Shown here: positions 34,740-44,110 of the stretch, piece after piece
Layout: the number at the start of each line of letters is the position of its first letter
Position numbering within the stretch: position 1 is the first letter of the stretch
Source: Lachnoclostridium sp. An118
GTDB lineage: Bacteria > Bacillota > Clostridia > Lachnospirales > Lachnospiraceae
Assembly: GCF_002160985.1 (NCBI RefSeq)
Contig: NZ_NFLQ01000006.1
Span: 62,001-126,000 of the forward strand
Direction of reading: 5' to 3'
Length of the DNA stretch: 64,000 bases
Position numbers and translations under genes: made by a program
Notes under the pieces: generated by a model
Told to the model about the DNA's origin: nothing
What the model saw: the letters and a program-made list of their open reading frames with translations, nothing else
Databases searched by the model: none

Positions 34740-36188
34740 CTACCTGCATTTTGCCAGGACCGCCTTCAGGTAGTCGTAGCATCTTTCGGTGGAGGCGATA
34801 TCCAGCCTCTCCCGGACAGAGTGGACATCCGGGATATCAGGGCCGAAGGAAACACAGTCAAGATCCGGGCGCTTGCCCAGGAAGAGGCCGCACTCAAGCC
34901 CTGCGTGGATGGTGATGACCCGTGGGTCCTCACCGTACCTCTCCCTGTATGTATCCACCATGATATCACGCAGAGGGGAGTGCTCCCTGTACATCCACCC
35001 CGGGTAATCGCTGTCTGTCGTAAAAGCTGCGCCACACAGAGCTGCCAGGGTCCGAAGCCTGTCTGCCAGCGCCTGTTTCTGGCTGTCTACAGAGCTCCTG
35101 ACAAGGGTGTGGACAGTGAGGAGCCCGCCCTCTGCGGAAGCCACGCCCGGATTGAGGGAAGTCTCCACAAGTCCTGCCAGTCCCCGGCTGTAGGCCTGGG
35201 GTCCGTTTGGCATGAGATAGAGATAGTCAATGACCTGGGAGGTCCGCTCCGGGGTGGCGGCGGAAAGCTGCTGCTCTCCGTTCTCCTCCACGGTCACCTT
35301 CAGTCCCGGCTCGTCTCCCATAAATTCCACGTCCCATGTCTCCTTCAGGGCCATGGCTTCTTTTTTGATATCCTCCAGGCTGCCTTCAGGTGCCAGGAGG
35401 ACTGCGGTGCAGTCCATAGCGATGACGTTCTCCTTGCTTCCACCCTCAAGGCTTACAAGGCGCAGCCCTTTGTCCCTGTCCAGCCTGTGGAGGAGCTGTC
35501 CCATCAGCTTCAGGGCGTTGCCCCTCTGCATGTGGATCTCCGCCCCGGAGTGTCCGCCCTTCAGCCCGGAAATCCGCAACTTTACTGAGAGTCCTTTGTC
35601 CGGCCGGGACTCAAGTGCAAAGGAAGTGCGGCAGGTGACGCCGCCGGCGCATCCGCAGGTCAGATAACCCTCCTCCTCTGAGTCGATATTGATGAGCTTT
35701 GTCCCCTTCAGAAGGGTCAGGTCCGCGGCCATGGCTCCTCCCATGCCGGTCTCCTCGTCCGTCGTAAAGAGGGCCTCCAGGGGCGGATGGGGAATGTCCC
35801 TGCTGTCCAGGAGGGCCAGGGCCATGGCGACAGCGATCCCGTCGTCCCCGCCCAGAGTCGTGTTCCTGGCCTTTACAAAGCCATCCTCTGTGTAAAGGTC
35901 CAGCCCGTCCTTTTTGAAGTCGTGGTCTGAGTCCTCGGTCTTGTCGCAGACCATATCCAGATGTCCCTGGATGATCACCGGGTCGCTGTCCTCATAGCCC
36001 TCTGTCCCGCTTTTCCGGATGATCACATTATTTGCCTCATCCTGGATCACCTCCAGCCCCCGGTCCTTTGCGAAGCGGACGCAGTAGTCGCTGATCCGCT
36101 TTGTGTCAAATGTGCCGTGAGGGATACTGCACAGCTCCTCAAAAAAATGAAAGACTGCCTTTGGTTCCAGGTTGTCAAGTATTGCCAT
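34740..36188 (-). CDS. pepD: Aminoacyl-histidine dipeptidase (PepD, M20 family)
   Basis: Cytosolic dizinc peptidase of 482 residues with broad dipeptidase activity. M20 metal ligands: GHLDMV, TLGGDDGIAVAMALAL and TTDEETGMGG; further His residues in HTLVRSS and HAGLECG. The start at 36188 (MAILDNLEPK) has AAGGAG upstream and gives the family's normal length; longer in-frame starts extend into non-homologous sequence. It is divergent from ylbJ. Confidence 0.95.
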   Translation of the reverse strand: MAILDNLEPKAVFHFFEELCSIPHGTFDTKRISDYCVRFAKDRGLEVIQDEANNVIIRKSGTEGYEDSDPVIIQGHLDMVCDKTEDSDHDFKKDGLDLYTEDGFVKARNTTLGGDDGIAVAMALALLDSRDIPHPPLEALFTTDEETGMGGAMAADLTLLKGTKLINIDSEEEGYLTCGCAGGVTCRTSFALESRPDKGLSVKLRISGLKGGHSGAEIHMQRGNALKLMGQLLHRLDRDKGLRLVSLEGGSKENVIAMDCTAVLLAPEGSLEDIKKEAMALKETWDVEFMGDEPGLKVTVEENGEQQLSAATPERTSQVIDYLYLMPNGPQAYSRGLAGLVETSLNPGVASAEGGLLTVHTLVRSSVDSQKQALADRLRTLAALCGAAFTTDSDYPGWMYREHSPLRDIMVDTYRERYGEDPRVITIHAGLECGLFLGKRPDLDCVSFGPDIPDVHSVRERLDIASTERCYDYLKAVLAKCR

Positions 36189-36315
36189 TGTCTTATCTCC
36201 TTTGTGTAATCTGAATGTAAATTCGTTTTTCTCTATTGTGTCACGGAATACATAAAAAAGCAAGCTGCACCATAAAATAAACCAGATCATGCCCTGGAAG
36301 ACGAGGTGCCTGTCC

Positions 36316-37263
36316 ATGAAACGCCGTCTCTTCACTCTGACCGTCATAGCCCTTTTCTTTGTCATGCTCCTCTTTCCGGGCCCTGTGTTTGAGGGCGCAA
36401 GCCAGGGGATCCTGCTCTGGTTCCGGACCGTCCTCCCCACTCTCCTCCCCTTTATGATCGCCGCTAACCTGATGGTGCGGACAAATGCGGTCCACTGCAT
36501 TTCCCGGCTGGCGGGAGGCGTCCTGGGCAGGGCGCTGAAGGTGTCGGACTGCGGGGCATTTGCGGTCATTGCGGGATTTCTCTGCGGATATCCCATGGGC
36601 GCCAAGGTGACGGCTGACCTTCTGCGGGAGGGGAAGATATGCCGGGAGGAGGCCGCCTATCTTCTGTCTTTTTGCAACAACACAAGCCCAATGTTCATTG
36701 TCAGCTATGTGGTCATGCAGAACATCGGAAGGAAGGCCCTGTTTGCCCCATCGGTGGCTATCCTCTTTCTCTCCCCTCTCCTGTGCAGCCGTATCTTTTT
36801 CCGGATATTCCGGGGGAGATGGGCTCCCGGCCTGGACCGGCGGGGAAGGTTCAAAGGTCCTGCCGGATCCAGGAGCGCCCCCTTCTCCTTTGACGTGCTG
36901 GACACCTGTATCATGGACAGCTTTGACTCCATCACCAGGGTGGGCGGATACATCATGCTCTTTTCCGTTATTACGGAGCTGGCCTTCCTGCTTCCCGGGG
37001 CCGGAGGGCTCCTGTCTGTGAGTCTCTTTTCCTTTCTGGAGATCACGGCAGGCGTTCCCATGCTGGCGGACCTGCAGGCGTCCTTCCCGCTGAGGTGGGT
37101 GCTGGTCATGGCGCTCGCTTCCTTTGGAGGATTCTGCGCGTCCGCACAGACCTACAGCATGATCCAGGGGACAGGGCTGAAGATTTCCGTCTATCTCACA
37201 GAAAAACTGGCCACCGCAGGGGTGACCAGTTGTATGTGCCTTGTCTTTCTGTATATGTCATGA
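36316..37263 (+). CDS. ylbJ: Sporulation integral membrane protein YlbJ
   Basis: Membrane protein of 315 residues with about eight helices and the nucleoside-recognition (Gate) domain fold: LLWFRTVLPTLLPFMIAANL and GFLCGYPMGAKVTADLLR. YlbJ is needed for spore coat/cortex formation in Bacillus subtilis, where it also lies beside coaD and rsmD, as here. The start at 36316 has GAGGTG seven bases upstream; an ATG at 36289 is less likely. It is convergent with the coiled-coil gene downstream. Confidence 0.9.
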   Translation: MKRRLFTLTVIALFFVMLLFPGPVFEGASQGILLWFRTVLPTLLPFMIAANLMVRTNAVHCISRLAGGVLGRALKVSDCGAFAVIAGFLCGYPMGAKVTADLLREGKICREEAAYLLSFCNNTSPMFIVSYVVMQNIGRKALFAPSVAILFLSPLLCSRIFFRIFRGRWAPGLDRRGRFKGPAGSRSAPFSFDVLDTCIMDSFDSITRVGGYIMLFSVITELAFLLPGAGGLLSVSLFSFLEITAGVPMLADLQASFPLRWVLVMALASFGGFCASAQTYSMIQGTGLKISVYLTEKLATAGVTSCMCLVFLYMS

Positions 37264-37332
37264 GGGGGCATGCTGTAGGAATGCGGCTGTCCAGCCGGAC
37301 CGCCCTGGGAGGGACCGGCAATCTCACCCCGC

Positions 37333-37959
37333 CTACTCCAGCTCCATGTCGTCCTCTTCGTACTCTTCCTCCGGCTCCTCAGCCGCACCGTACTCGGCCT
37401 CCAGTCCTCTTGCGGACTGATCCGGGATCTCCAGCTCGGAGCGGTTGTTGCGGACCATGTCGTAGCACTCCTGGAGGGAGTTCACAAGTCCGTCGTATTT
37501 TGTCGTGTAGCTGTCCAGCGTGTGGCCGATGATGCTCTCCGCATTTGCCAAAAGGTCGTCTGTGTACTGCATGGCTCCGATGCGGATATCGTTGGCATCG
37601 TTTGTAGCGTTGTCCAGTATCTGCTGGGCCTGCTCTGTAGCGGCGGTGACGATTTCATTTGCCTGAGCGTAAGCCTGCTGCATGATCTCGTGCTCGCTGA
37701 CAAGCTCGGATGTCTGTATCTGGGCCTCCTGGAGCATGCTGTCTGCCTTGGCCTGCGCATCGGCAAGGATGGCGTCTTTATTTGCAATGATCTTCTGATA
37801 GCGCTTGATCTCATCCGGAGTCTTCATGCGGAGCTCGCGGAGAAGCTCGTCTATCTGGTCCTTGTTCACAATGATCTTCGTGGTGGACAGCGGCTGAAAT
37901 TTGCAACTGTCGATGTACTCCTCGATCTCTTCGATAATCTGCTCAATACGGCTGCTCAT
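37333..37959 (-). CDS. Coiled-coil protein next to coaD (ATP-synthase-subunit-H-like), unknown role
   Basis: Soluble protein of 208 residues, helical throughout. Residues about 55-165 form a long alanine- and glutamine-rich coiled coil resembling V-type ATPase subunit E/H or DivIVA-like proteins; the last 30 residues are a strongly acidic tail. Database names such as 'ATPase' come from this coiled coil; no nucleotide-binding motif is present. It overlaps coaD by four bases, a conserved association in clostridia, but no function is established. Confidence 0.82.
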   Translation of the reverse strand: MSSRIEQIIEEIEEYIDSCKFQPLSTTKIIVNKDQIDELLRELRMKTPDEIKRYQKIIANKDAILADAQAKADSMLQEAQIQTSELVSEHEIMQQAYAQANEIVTAATEQAQQILDNATNDANDIRIGAMQYTDDLLANAESIIGHTLDSYTTKYDGLVNSLQECYDMVRNNRSELEIPDQSARGLEAEYGAAEEPEEEYEEDDMELE

Positions 37960-38453
37960 AATTTACACTCTCCTTTTTTATCCATTTTTTCCTGCATCCG
38001 CTCTATCACGATATGAGGTACAAACTGTGAGATGTCTCCCCCGAAAGCTGCCACTTCCTTTACTGTACTGGAGCTCAGATAAGAATAATCCAGGCTGGTG
38101 GTCAGAAAGATCGTCTCCACCTCCGGCTCCAGCTTGTGGTTGGTCTGTGCCATCTGGAGTTCGTACTCGAAATCCGTGATCGCTCTCAGTCCCCGCACCA
38201 CCATCTGCGCTTTCATTTTTCTCACAAATTCTACCAGCAGTCCCTCAAATGGAATGACTTTTACATTTGGAAGATTTTCCACTGTTTTCTCTAGTATTTT
38301 AACACGTTCTTCTACGGAAAACAACGGACTTTTTGCGTTATTTACCAATACCCCGACGATTAATTCGTCCACCAGCTTCGCTGATCTTGTGATGATATCC
38401 AGATGACCGAATGTGACCGGATCAAAGCTGCCCGGATAAACCGCTCTTAGCAT
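37956..38453 (-). CDS. coaD: Phosphopantetheine adenylyltransferase
   Basis: Enzyme of 165 residues for the fourth step of coenzyme A synthesis. The nucleotidyltransferase signature [16 protein letters not shown] and the C-terminal [17 protein letters not shown] motif are intact. It overlaps rsmD by seven bases at its start. Confidence 0.97.
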   Translation of the reverse strand: MLRAVYPGSFDPVTFGHLDIITRSAKLVDELIVGVLVNNAKSPLFSVEERVKILEKTVENLPNVKVIPFEGLLVEFVRKMKAQMVVRGLRAITDFEYELQMAQTNHKLEPEVETIFLTTSLDYSYLSSSTVKEVAAFGGDISQFVPHIVIERMQEKMDKKGECKL

Positions 38454-39016
38454 ATCTCTTTCCTCCCCGATGGCTCTATGAACACATGCTTGTTTGTCTT
38501 ATATACCTTCTCTTTGATGACCTGGAAGCCAAGGTCGTCCAGATAGTCAAAGGAGGTCTCCTTTGACGCTTCCACGATGATCACGCCCCGGTGGGCCAGG
38601 AGGTCAGATTCCGCCAGGTAGGCAAGGACCTGCTTTTCAAGCCCCTGGTTATAAGGCGGGTCCATGAAAATATAATCAAACTGTTTCTCGCCCTCCAGTC
38701 GGTAGAGCGCCGTCATCACATCCGAGGAGATGGTGAGAGCCCTGCGCTCCAGGCGGGTGTGCTTCAGATTGTCCTTTATGCAGGCCATGGCCTTTGGGTT
38801 TTTCTCAACAAAGACGGCCTCCATGGCACCCCGGCTCAGGGCCTCGATGCCGATGCCTCCGCTGCCGGCAAAGAGATCCAGAAAAATGCAGTCATAGAGG
38901 TATGGCGCCAGTATATTGAAGAGCGTCTCCTTTATACGGTCCGTTGTGGGGCGGGTGTCAAGCCCGTCCAGCGTTTTCAGCTGCAGGCTCCGAGCGGTCC
39001 CGGCGATCACACGCAT
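38447..39016 (-). CDS. rsmD: 16S rRNA (guanine-N2) methyltransferase RsmD
   Basis: Methyltransferase of 189 residues for G966 of 16S rRNA. SAM motif [18 protein letters not shown] and catalytic motif DPPYNQGL are present. It heads the rsmD-coaD-coiled-coil operon, behind a consensus promoter and a striking palindrome. AAAGGATG lies before the ATG. Confidence 0.95.
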   Translation of the reverse strand: MRVIAGTARSLQLKTLDGLDTRPTTDRIKETLFNILAPYLYDCIFLDLFAGSGGIGIEALSRGAMEAVFVEKNPKAMACIKDNLKHTRLERRALTISSDVMTALYRLEGEKQFDYIFMDPPYNQGLEKQVLAYLAESDLLAHRGVIIVEASKETSFDYLDDLGFQVIKEKVYKTNKHVFIEPSGRKEIC

Positions 39017-39037
39017 GAAATCACATCCTTTTTGTTC

Positions 39038-39078
39038 ATTTGGGACGTAATACTTTTAAAAAGTATTACGTCCCAAAT
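39038..39078. repeat. 41-bp perfect palindrome at the rsmD transcription start
   Basis: Two exact 20-base arms (left 39038-39057, beginning ATTTGGGACGTAATAC; right 39059-39078) flank a single central base. On the minus strand it begins at the -10 box of the rsmD promoter, so it covers the expected transcription start and the first bases of the leader. Each arm contains GTAATAC. It could be a repressor site, a 5' stabilising hairpin or a small mobile palindrome. Confidence 0.85.
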
Positions 39079-39106
39079 TATACTAACTGGTGCATAATTG
39101 TGTCAA
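39077..39106 (-). promoter_or_regulatory. Promoter of rsmD-coaD
   Basis: Exact consensus hexamers on the minus strand: TTGACA (39101-39106), 18-base spacer, TATAAT (39077-39082). The -10 box runs into the 41-bp palindrome. Confidence 0.85.
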
Positions 39107-39115
39107 CAGGAATAA

Positions 39116-39160
39116 ACAAAAAGCACCCGGCAGATATTATTTCAATCTGCCGGACGCTTT
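39116..39160 (-). terminator. Terminator of the small acid-soluble spore protein gene
   Basis: Fourteen-base arms (39122-39135 and 39145-39158, core CCGGCAGAT) with a nine-base loop, followed on the minus strand by CTTTTTG. It lies about 80 bases after the spore-protein stop codon and just before the rsmD promoter. Confidence 0.88.
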
Positions 39161-39236
39161 TCGGTTTCATATTTCAGAATTTTCGCAGGTATTGATACAC
39201 TTTATTTCAGATGTCGCTTTGAGCTGGATCTTCAGC

Positions 39237-39443
39237 TTATTTTCCGGCCATCTGTCTCTCCTGCTGCTCGATCATCTTCTTTACCATATAACCGCCGACA
39301 GAGCCGTTCTGTCTGGAAGTCAGGTCGCCATTGTAGCCGTCTGTGAGCGGTACGCCCAGCTCGCTCGCAACCTCGTATTTGAATTTGTCCAATGCACCCT
39401 TTGCCTCAGGCACTGCTGTCTTGTTAGATGAACGATTAGTCAT
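39237..39443 (-). CDS. Small acid-soluble spore protein, alpha/beta type
   Basis: DNA-binding spore protein of 68 residues that protects spore DNA from UV and heat. Family motifs: ALDKFKYEVASELGV, with the site that the GPR protease cuts, and SVGGYMVKKMIE. The start at 39443 (MTNRSSN) has AAGGAGGAG upstream. It is good evidence for endospore formation. It should be made from a forespore sigma-G promoter, but I could not match one with confidence in the short gap to recG. Confidence 0.96.
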   Translation of the reverse strand: MTNRSSNKTAVPEAKGALDKFKYEVASELGVPLTDGYNGDLTSRQNGSVGGYMVKKMIEQQERQMAGK

Positions 39444-39506
39444 TTTTATACTCCTCCTTTTTTGTAACATTTTGTTTTGTTGTTACACCGATAGTATATG
39501 GAGGAT

Positions 39507-41537
39507 TTACAATATTACACTAGCATTTCCTGCATGGTTTTCCAGTTTTTTCAACCATTCGGAGCCGGCGGCCTCCGGTGAGGAGACAGCCTCGTTCGCC
39601 ATCTGTAAAAGCCGGGCATCCTGGAACACATCCCCCAGCTTAAAGCTCATAAGGCCGCTCTGGCGGATACCGAACAGGTCACCGGGGCCGCGGAGCTTCA
39701 GGTCCTCGGCTGCAATCTTGAAGCCGTCGTTGCTCCTGTTTAAAATGTCCAGTCTCTTTTTTGTCTCCTCGTCGTGGGAGCCGGTCATGAAAATGCAGTA
39801 GGACTGGTATTTCCCCCGGCCCACCCGCCCCCGCAGCTGGTGGAGCTGAGCCAGGCCGAAGCGCTCTGCGTTCTCCACCATCATGACGGTGGCGTTGGGC
39901 ACATTGATGCCAACCTCGATGACCGTGGTGGAGACAAGTACCTGGATCTTTCCGCTGCCAAAGCGCTCCATGATCTCATCCTTCTGGGACTGCTTCATCT
40001 TCCCGTGGAGAAAGTCCACGGTAATGCCCTCTCCCAGCTCCTCCTGGAGCATGGCCGCGTAGTCCGTCACATTCTCCACCTCCAGGTGTTCGCTCTCCTC
40101 CACCATGGGGCAGATGATGTAGCACTGGCGGCCCTCCTCCACCTGCTTCTCTATGAAGCGGTAGGCGGTCTTGCGGTATCCTGTGTCCACCACGCAGTTC
40201 TTGATGGGCAGGCGGTCAGAGGGCAGCTCGTCGATGACGGAGATGTCCAGATCCCCGTACAGGATGATGGCCAGTGTACGGGGAATGGGGGTGGCGCTCA
40301 TGACAAGGACATGGGGCATCTGCCCCTTCCGGGCCAGCATCTCCCGCTGCTTTACCCCGAACCTGTGCTGCTCGTCCGTGACCACCAGGGCCAGATTTTT
40401 GTAGCCCGCCTTTTTCTGGATGAGAGCGTGGGTGCCTATGATGATCTGGGCTGTCCCGTCTTCCATCCGGTGGTAGGCATCCCGCTTTTCCTTCGCGGTC
40501 ATGGAGCCTGTGAGGAGCTCGGTCCGGATGGGGATGTGGTGCTCCTCAAGGAGGGAGGTGATGGACTCGTAGTGCTGCTTCGCCAGCACCTCGGTGGGGG
40601 CCATGAGCGCCCCCTGGAAGCCGTTCAGGGCCGCTGTCATGAGAGCCAGCAGGGCGATGACTGTCTTGCCGGAGCCCACGTCCCCCTGGACCAGGCGGGA
40701 CATGGAGAAATCCTTCTGCATGTCCGCCAGGATCTCCCCCCAGACCCGCTTCTGGGCCCCGGTGAGCTCATAGGGCAGCTCCCGGATGAAGGCCTCCACC
40801 TGAGGACTGGGCATGATGTGAAAATCGTTGCGGGCCCGGTCTGTCTCCTCCTTCAGAAGCCGCAGGGAGCAGATAAACTGGGCAAATTCCTCGAACACGA
40901 GCCGGCTCCTGGCGTGAAAGTACACTTCCTTGTCCTCGGGAAAATGGATGCCGCGCAGGGCATAGTTGTACTCTGCCAGCCTGTACCTGAGCCGCAGCGC
41001 CTCCGGCAGCAGTTCCCTCTCAAGAGGCAGGCCGTCCAGCGCCTGGCGGACCGCCTTCATGACCGCGTTGTTGGAAAGGCCGCCTGTCAGCGGATAGACC
41101 GGCTGCATGGTATTCAGCTTCTCCTCATACTTTGAGGATGGATAAAAGATCTCCGGGTGCTCCATGACAAGGCCGCTCTTTTTCCTGGACACCAGGCCCC
41201 GCAGGGTGATGACTCCGCCCTTTCCCAGCGTGTTCCGCAGAAAAGGCATGCGGAACCAGACCACCTTCAGGGTGCCGCTGATATCCTTCAGATGGAGGGT
41301 GGTCACCTGCATGGAGCGGTTCCCGGACACCTGGACCCTGCCGAAGATGGCCCCGGTGACGGTCTGCACCCTGCCCTCCACGAGCTCGCTGACAGGCACC
41401 GCCTCCTCGTACACGTCGTACCCTCTGGGATAATACTGGACCAGGTCACCCACGGTGTGGATGCCCAGCTTTATAAAAAGTTTTTCTGTCTTCTCTCCAA
41501 TCCCCTTCAGCTCGTGGACCGGTGTCAGTCTGTTCAT
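39507..41537 (-). CDS. recG: ATP-dependent DNA helicase RecG
   Basis: Helicase of 676 residues that reverses stalled forks and processes recombination intermediates. N-terminal OB-fold wedge domain (about 50-150), helicase motif I GDVGSGKTVIALLAL, motif II TDEQHRFGVKQR, motif III SATPIPRTLA and motif VI LHQLRGRVGRG are all present. It follows fakA, as in many Firmicutes, but a hairpin terminator lies between them. Confidence 0.97.
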   Translation of the reverse strand: MNRLTPVHELKGIGEKTEKLFIKLGIHTVGDLVQYYPRGYDVYEEAVPVSELVEGRVQTVTGAIFGRVQVSGNRSMQVTTLHLKDISGTLKVVWFRMPFLRNTLGKGGVITLRGLVSRKKSGLVMEHPEIFYPSSKYEEKLNTMQPVYPLTGGLSNNAVMKAVRQALDGLPLERELLPEALRLRYRLAEYNYALRGIHFPEDKEVYFHARSRLVFEEFAQFICSLRLLKEETDRARNDFHIMPSPQVEAFIRELPYELTGAQKRVWGEILADMQKDFSMSRLVQGDVGSGKTVIALLALMTAALNGFQGALMAPTEVLAKQHYESITSLLEEHHIPIRTELLTGSMTAKEKRDAYHRMEDGTAQIIIGTHALIQKKAGYKNLALVVTDEQHRFGVKQREMLARKGQMPHVLVMSATPIPRTLAIILYGDLDISVIDELPSDRLPIKNCVVDTGYRKTAYRFIEKQVEEGRQCYIICPMVEESEHLEVENVTDYAAMLQEELGEGITVDFLHGKMKQSQKDEIMERFGSGKIQVLVSTTVIEVGINVPNATVMMVENAERFGLAQLHQLRGRVGRGKYQSYCIFMTGSHDEETKKRLDILNRSNDGFKIAAEDLKLRGPGDLFGIRQSGLMSFKLGDVFQDARLLQMANEAVSSPEAAGSEWLKKLENHAGNASVIL

Positions 41538-41566
41538 ACGTCACTCTCCTGCTCTTATTTCCAGAC

Positions 41567-41597
41567 AAAGAAATAACAGGCAAACCCATGCCTGCTA
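41567..41597 (-). terminator. Probable terminator between fakA and recG
   Basis: Short stem GCAGGCA / TTGCCTG (41576-41596) followed on the minus strand by TTATTTCTTTG. The stem is short and the T run is broken, so it may only reduce read-through. Confidence 0.5.
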
Positions 41598-41658
41598 TCT
41601 CTCTTTATCTTACAGTCTGTCCGTATCTTTTGTCGCGGCAAACAGTATCCTGACTATC

Positions 41659-43344
41659 CTACTCTACAGCCAGCACATAGTAGTAGATAGGCTGGCCGCC
41701 GTAGTGGGCATCCACGTCCACATCCGGATACTTCTCCTCTATCTCCGCCACAAACCGCTGGGCGTCCTCCTCCTTGATCTCCTCGCCGTAGTACAGGCTG
41801 ATGAGCTCGGAGTCCTCGTCCACCAGCTGCTCCAGCATGTCTCGGGTAGTCTCCTCGATCTGGGTGCCCACCGCGATGATGCCGGCATCGCCGATTCCCA
41901 TGATATCGCCCTCGTGGATCTCCTTGTCGTCAATCTTCGTGTCGCGGACAGCGTAGGTCACCTGTCCGGACTTCACATGGCTGATGGCATCCAGCATGGC
42001 CTCCTCATTGGCCTTCCCGTCGGCCTCAGGCATAAAGCTGATGATGGCTGTGATGCCCTGGGGCACTGTCTTGGTGGGGATGACGATGATCTCCTTGTCC
42101 TTCACAAGATCCTTGGCCTGGTTGGCTGCCAGGACAATGTTCTTGTTGTTGGGGAGGATGAAAATGGTGTCCGCATTCACATGGTCCACAGCGTTGAGCA
42201 TATCCTCTGTGCTGGGGTTCATGGTCTGTCCGCCCTCGATGATGTAGTCGGCGCCCAGCTCGCGGAAGATTTCATTTAAGCCCTCGCCGATGGAGACGGT
42301 GATAAATCCCATGGGCTTTCTGGGCTCTGCCGCAGCGGCCTTCTCCTCCTCTTCCTTCTGCTGCTTTGCCAGCTTCTCGGCGTCGCGGATCAGCTTTTCC
42401 TGGTGCTCCTCGCGCATATTGTCAATCTTCATGCGGGAGAGCTGTCCGTAGGTGAGAGCCTTCTGGATGGCAAGTCCCGGGTCGTTGGTGTGGACATGCA
42501 CCTTTACCACATCCTCGTCGGCCACACAGACGATGGAGTCGCCGATGGACTCCAGATAAGCCTTGAATTCATGCTCATCTTCATCTGTAAACTCTTTTTC
42601 TGTCAGGATGATAAATTCTGTACAGTAACCAAACTTGATATCAGCGGCAGACTCAGCGGAAACCTTCTGCTGTCTGGCTGATGCCGTGCCACCGCCCTCG
42701 GAAGCGAGGGCGCTGTAGTCTATCTCCTTGCCCAGGAAGGCGTCGTAGGCCCCCTTCAGGACCTCCATGAGTCCCTGTCCGCCGGAGTCCACCACACCTG
42801 CCTCCTTCAGCACAGGCAGCATGTCCGGTGTCTTCGCCAGGACCGCGTCCCCCTCCTCGATGAGGGCGGGGATGAAGACCTCCAGGTCATCTGTGGTCTC
42901 AGCCAGCTCGTTGGCCTTCTCGGAGATGCCCCGGGCAACGGTGAGGATGGTCCCCTCCTTCGGCTTCATGACCGCCTTGTAGGCCGTGTCCTTGGCCCGC
43001 TCGCAGGCCGCGGCGAGATTCTGCACATTGATCTCCTCCTCATCCCGAAGAGCCTTTGTAAAGCCCCGCAAAAGCTGGGACAGGATAACCCCGGAGTTTC
43101 CTCTCGCCCCCCGCAGGGAACCGGAGGAGATGGCCTTTGCAAGGGACTTCATATCCATGTCGGCAAGAGCTGTCACTTCCTTTGCCGCCGCCATGATGGT
43201 CAGCGACATGTTCGTGCCCGTGTCGCCGTCCGGCACCGGGAAAACATTGAGTTCGTTGATATATTCTTTCTTCGCCTCGATATTCTGCGCCCCGGCAAGA
43301 AACATCCTGGCGAGCATATCCACACTTATAGAATTTGTAGCCAC
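41659..43344 (-). CDS. fakA: Fatty acid kinase FakA (DAK2-domain, YloV family)
   Basis: Protein of 561 residues: N-terminal Dak phosphatase-like ATP-binding domain (INELNVFPVPDGDTGTNMS, GARGNSGVILSQLLRG), a central domain and a C-terminal DegV-like/EDD-type region. FakA phosphorylates fatty acids held by a FakB protein to make acyl phosphates for phospholipids; no fakB is in the window. It follows the Asp23-family gene by 17 bases, the usual yloU-yloV pairing. A Lys/Glu/Ala-rich linker lies at about 305-325. Confidence 0.94.
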   Translation of the reverse strand: MATNSISVDMLARMFLAGAQNIEAKKEYINELNVFPVPDGDTGTNMSLTIMAAAKEVTALADMDMKSLAKAISSGSLRGARGNSGVILSQLLRGFTKALRDEEEINVQNLAAACERAKDTAYKAVMKPKEGTILTVARGISEKANELAETTDDLEVFIPALIEEGDAVLAKTPDMLPVLKEAGVVDSGGQGLMEVLKGAYDAFLGKEIDYSALASEGGGTASARQQKVSAESAADIKFGYCTEFIILTEKEFTDEDEHEFKAYLESIGDSIVCVADEDVVKVHVHTNDPGLAIQKALTYGQLSRMKIDNMREEHQEKLIRDAEKLAKQQKEEEEKAAAAEPRKPMGFITVSIGEGLNEIFRELGADYIIEGGQTMNPSTEDMLNAVDHVNADTIFILPNNKNIVLAANQAKDLVKDKEIIVIPTKTVPQGITAIISFMPEADGKANEEAMLDAISHVKSGQVTYAVRDTKIDDKEIHEGDIMGIGDAGIIAVGTQIEETTRDMLEQLVDEDSELISLYYGEEIKEEDAQRFVAEIEEKYPDVDVDAHYGGQPIYYYVLAVE

Positions 43345-43361
43345 TTAAAAATCCTCCTTAA

Positions 43362-43721
43362 CTAATCGATGACCCTGACGCCTTCGATGTAGATATTGAT
43401 TTTATCCACCGGCATGCCGGAAAATTCTTCCACCCTGTACTTTACATTGCTGATCAGGTTGTCCGTGACAGCGGAGATGCTCACGCCGTAGGACACGATA
43501 ACATGGAAATCGATGGTGATCCGGTTATCGTCCGATATAGTGACCTGGATGCCGTGGGTGAGGCTGTCCTTTTTCAGCAGCCTGACGAGGCCGTCCTTCA
43601 TGTTGACAGCCGCCATGCCGACGATGCCGAAGCACTCGACGGCAACAGTCCCCGCATATTTTGCGATTACTTCAGGATTTACTGTAATGATACCAAGATC
43701 TGTGCTCATGCTTCCCTTCAT
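43362..43721 (-). CDS. yloU: Asp23/Gls24-family envelope stress protein (YloU)
   Basis: Protein of 119 residues of the Asp23 family (DUF322): ITVNPEVIAKYAGTVAVECFGIVGM and VNKINIYIEGVR-like C-terminus. Relatives sit at the membrane and influence envelope stress and cell-wall gene expression. It is first in an operon with fakA, behind a good promoter. GGAGGG lies before the ATG. Confidence 0.93.
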   Translation of the reverse strand: MKGSMSTDLGIITVNPEVIAKYAGTVAVECFGIVGMAAVNMKDGLVRLLKKDSLTHGIQVTISDDNRITIDFHVIVSYGVSISAVTDNLISNVKYRVEEFSGMPVDKINIYIEGVRVID

Positions 43722-43778
43722 ATGGTTCCCTCCAATGTTCTATTTTCATACTTTCTTAAAAGTCTGCTTAACAAAAGT

Positions 43779-43807
43779 ATTATACTCTGTTTTCCAGTGT
43801 TTTACAA
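43779..43807 (-). promoter_or_regulatory. Promoter of yloU-fakA
   Basis: Minus strand TTGTAA (43802-43807), 17-base spacer, TATAAT (43779-43784). It begins immediately after the rpmB terminator. Confidence 0.82.
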
Positions 43808-43850
43808 CAAAAAAAGACTAACTTCCCATGTCTGTACAGGGAAATTAGCC
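43808..43850 (-). terminator. Terminator of rpmB
   Basis: Imperfect 12-base arms (GGCTAATTTCCC at 43839-43850 and GGGAAGTTAGTC at 43816-43827, minus strand) followed by TTTTTTTG. It lies 20 bases after the rpmB stop. Confidence 0.88.
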
Positions 43851-43869
43851 CTCTTTTCTCACTCGCTGA

Positions 43870-44055
43870 TTAAGCACGCTCTACTTTGCCGGATTTTAAG
43901 CAAGAAGTACATACATACATTCTCTTTGCTCCGCTCTCTGTTTTTACACGTACAGATTTTACGTTTGATTTCCACATTTTCGGTGTCTTTCTATGAGAGT
44001 GGCTGACACTGTTTCCAAAGTGAGCACCCTTTTCGCAAATAGCACATTTCGCCAT
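43870..44055 (-). CDS. rpmB: 50S ribosomal protein L28 (bL28), zinc-binding form
   Basis: Ribosomal protein of 61 residues. Two CxxC pairs (CAIC at 4-7 and CTSC near 49-52) make this the zinc-ribbon (C+) type, which some bacteria replace by a zinc-free paralogue under zinc shortage. The core NSVSHSHRKTPKMWKSN is typical. It has its own promoter and terminator. AGGAGGTG precedes the ATG. Confidence 0.97.
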   Translation of the reverse strand: MAKCAICEKGAHFGNSVSHSHRKTPKMWKSNVKSVRVKTESGAKRMYVCTSCLKSGKVERA

Positions 44056-44110
44056 GACTGCACCTCCTAACGCTCATGATAAGTCTGTTCTCCAGACTCG
44101 CAACAATGAT

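Noticed and set aside
37333-37959. Annotation as an ATPase or V-type ATP synthase subunit
   Set aside because: There is no nucleotide-binding motif; the likeness is only in the coiled coil.
39444-39510. Forespore sigma-G promoter for the spore protein gene
   Set aside because: CATATACTA near the right place is close to the -10 consensus but the spacing and -35 do not fit well enough to call.
39774-41135. Long plus-strand open frame opposite recG
   Set aside because: It is the antisense of a well-conserved helicase gene; long antisense frames are expected in GC-rich coding DNA and the product has no recognisable features. The same applies to long plus-strand frames opposite the radical-SAM gene (16705-17898), hisIE and ruvB.
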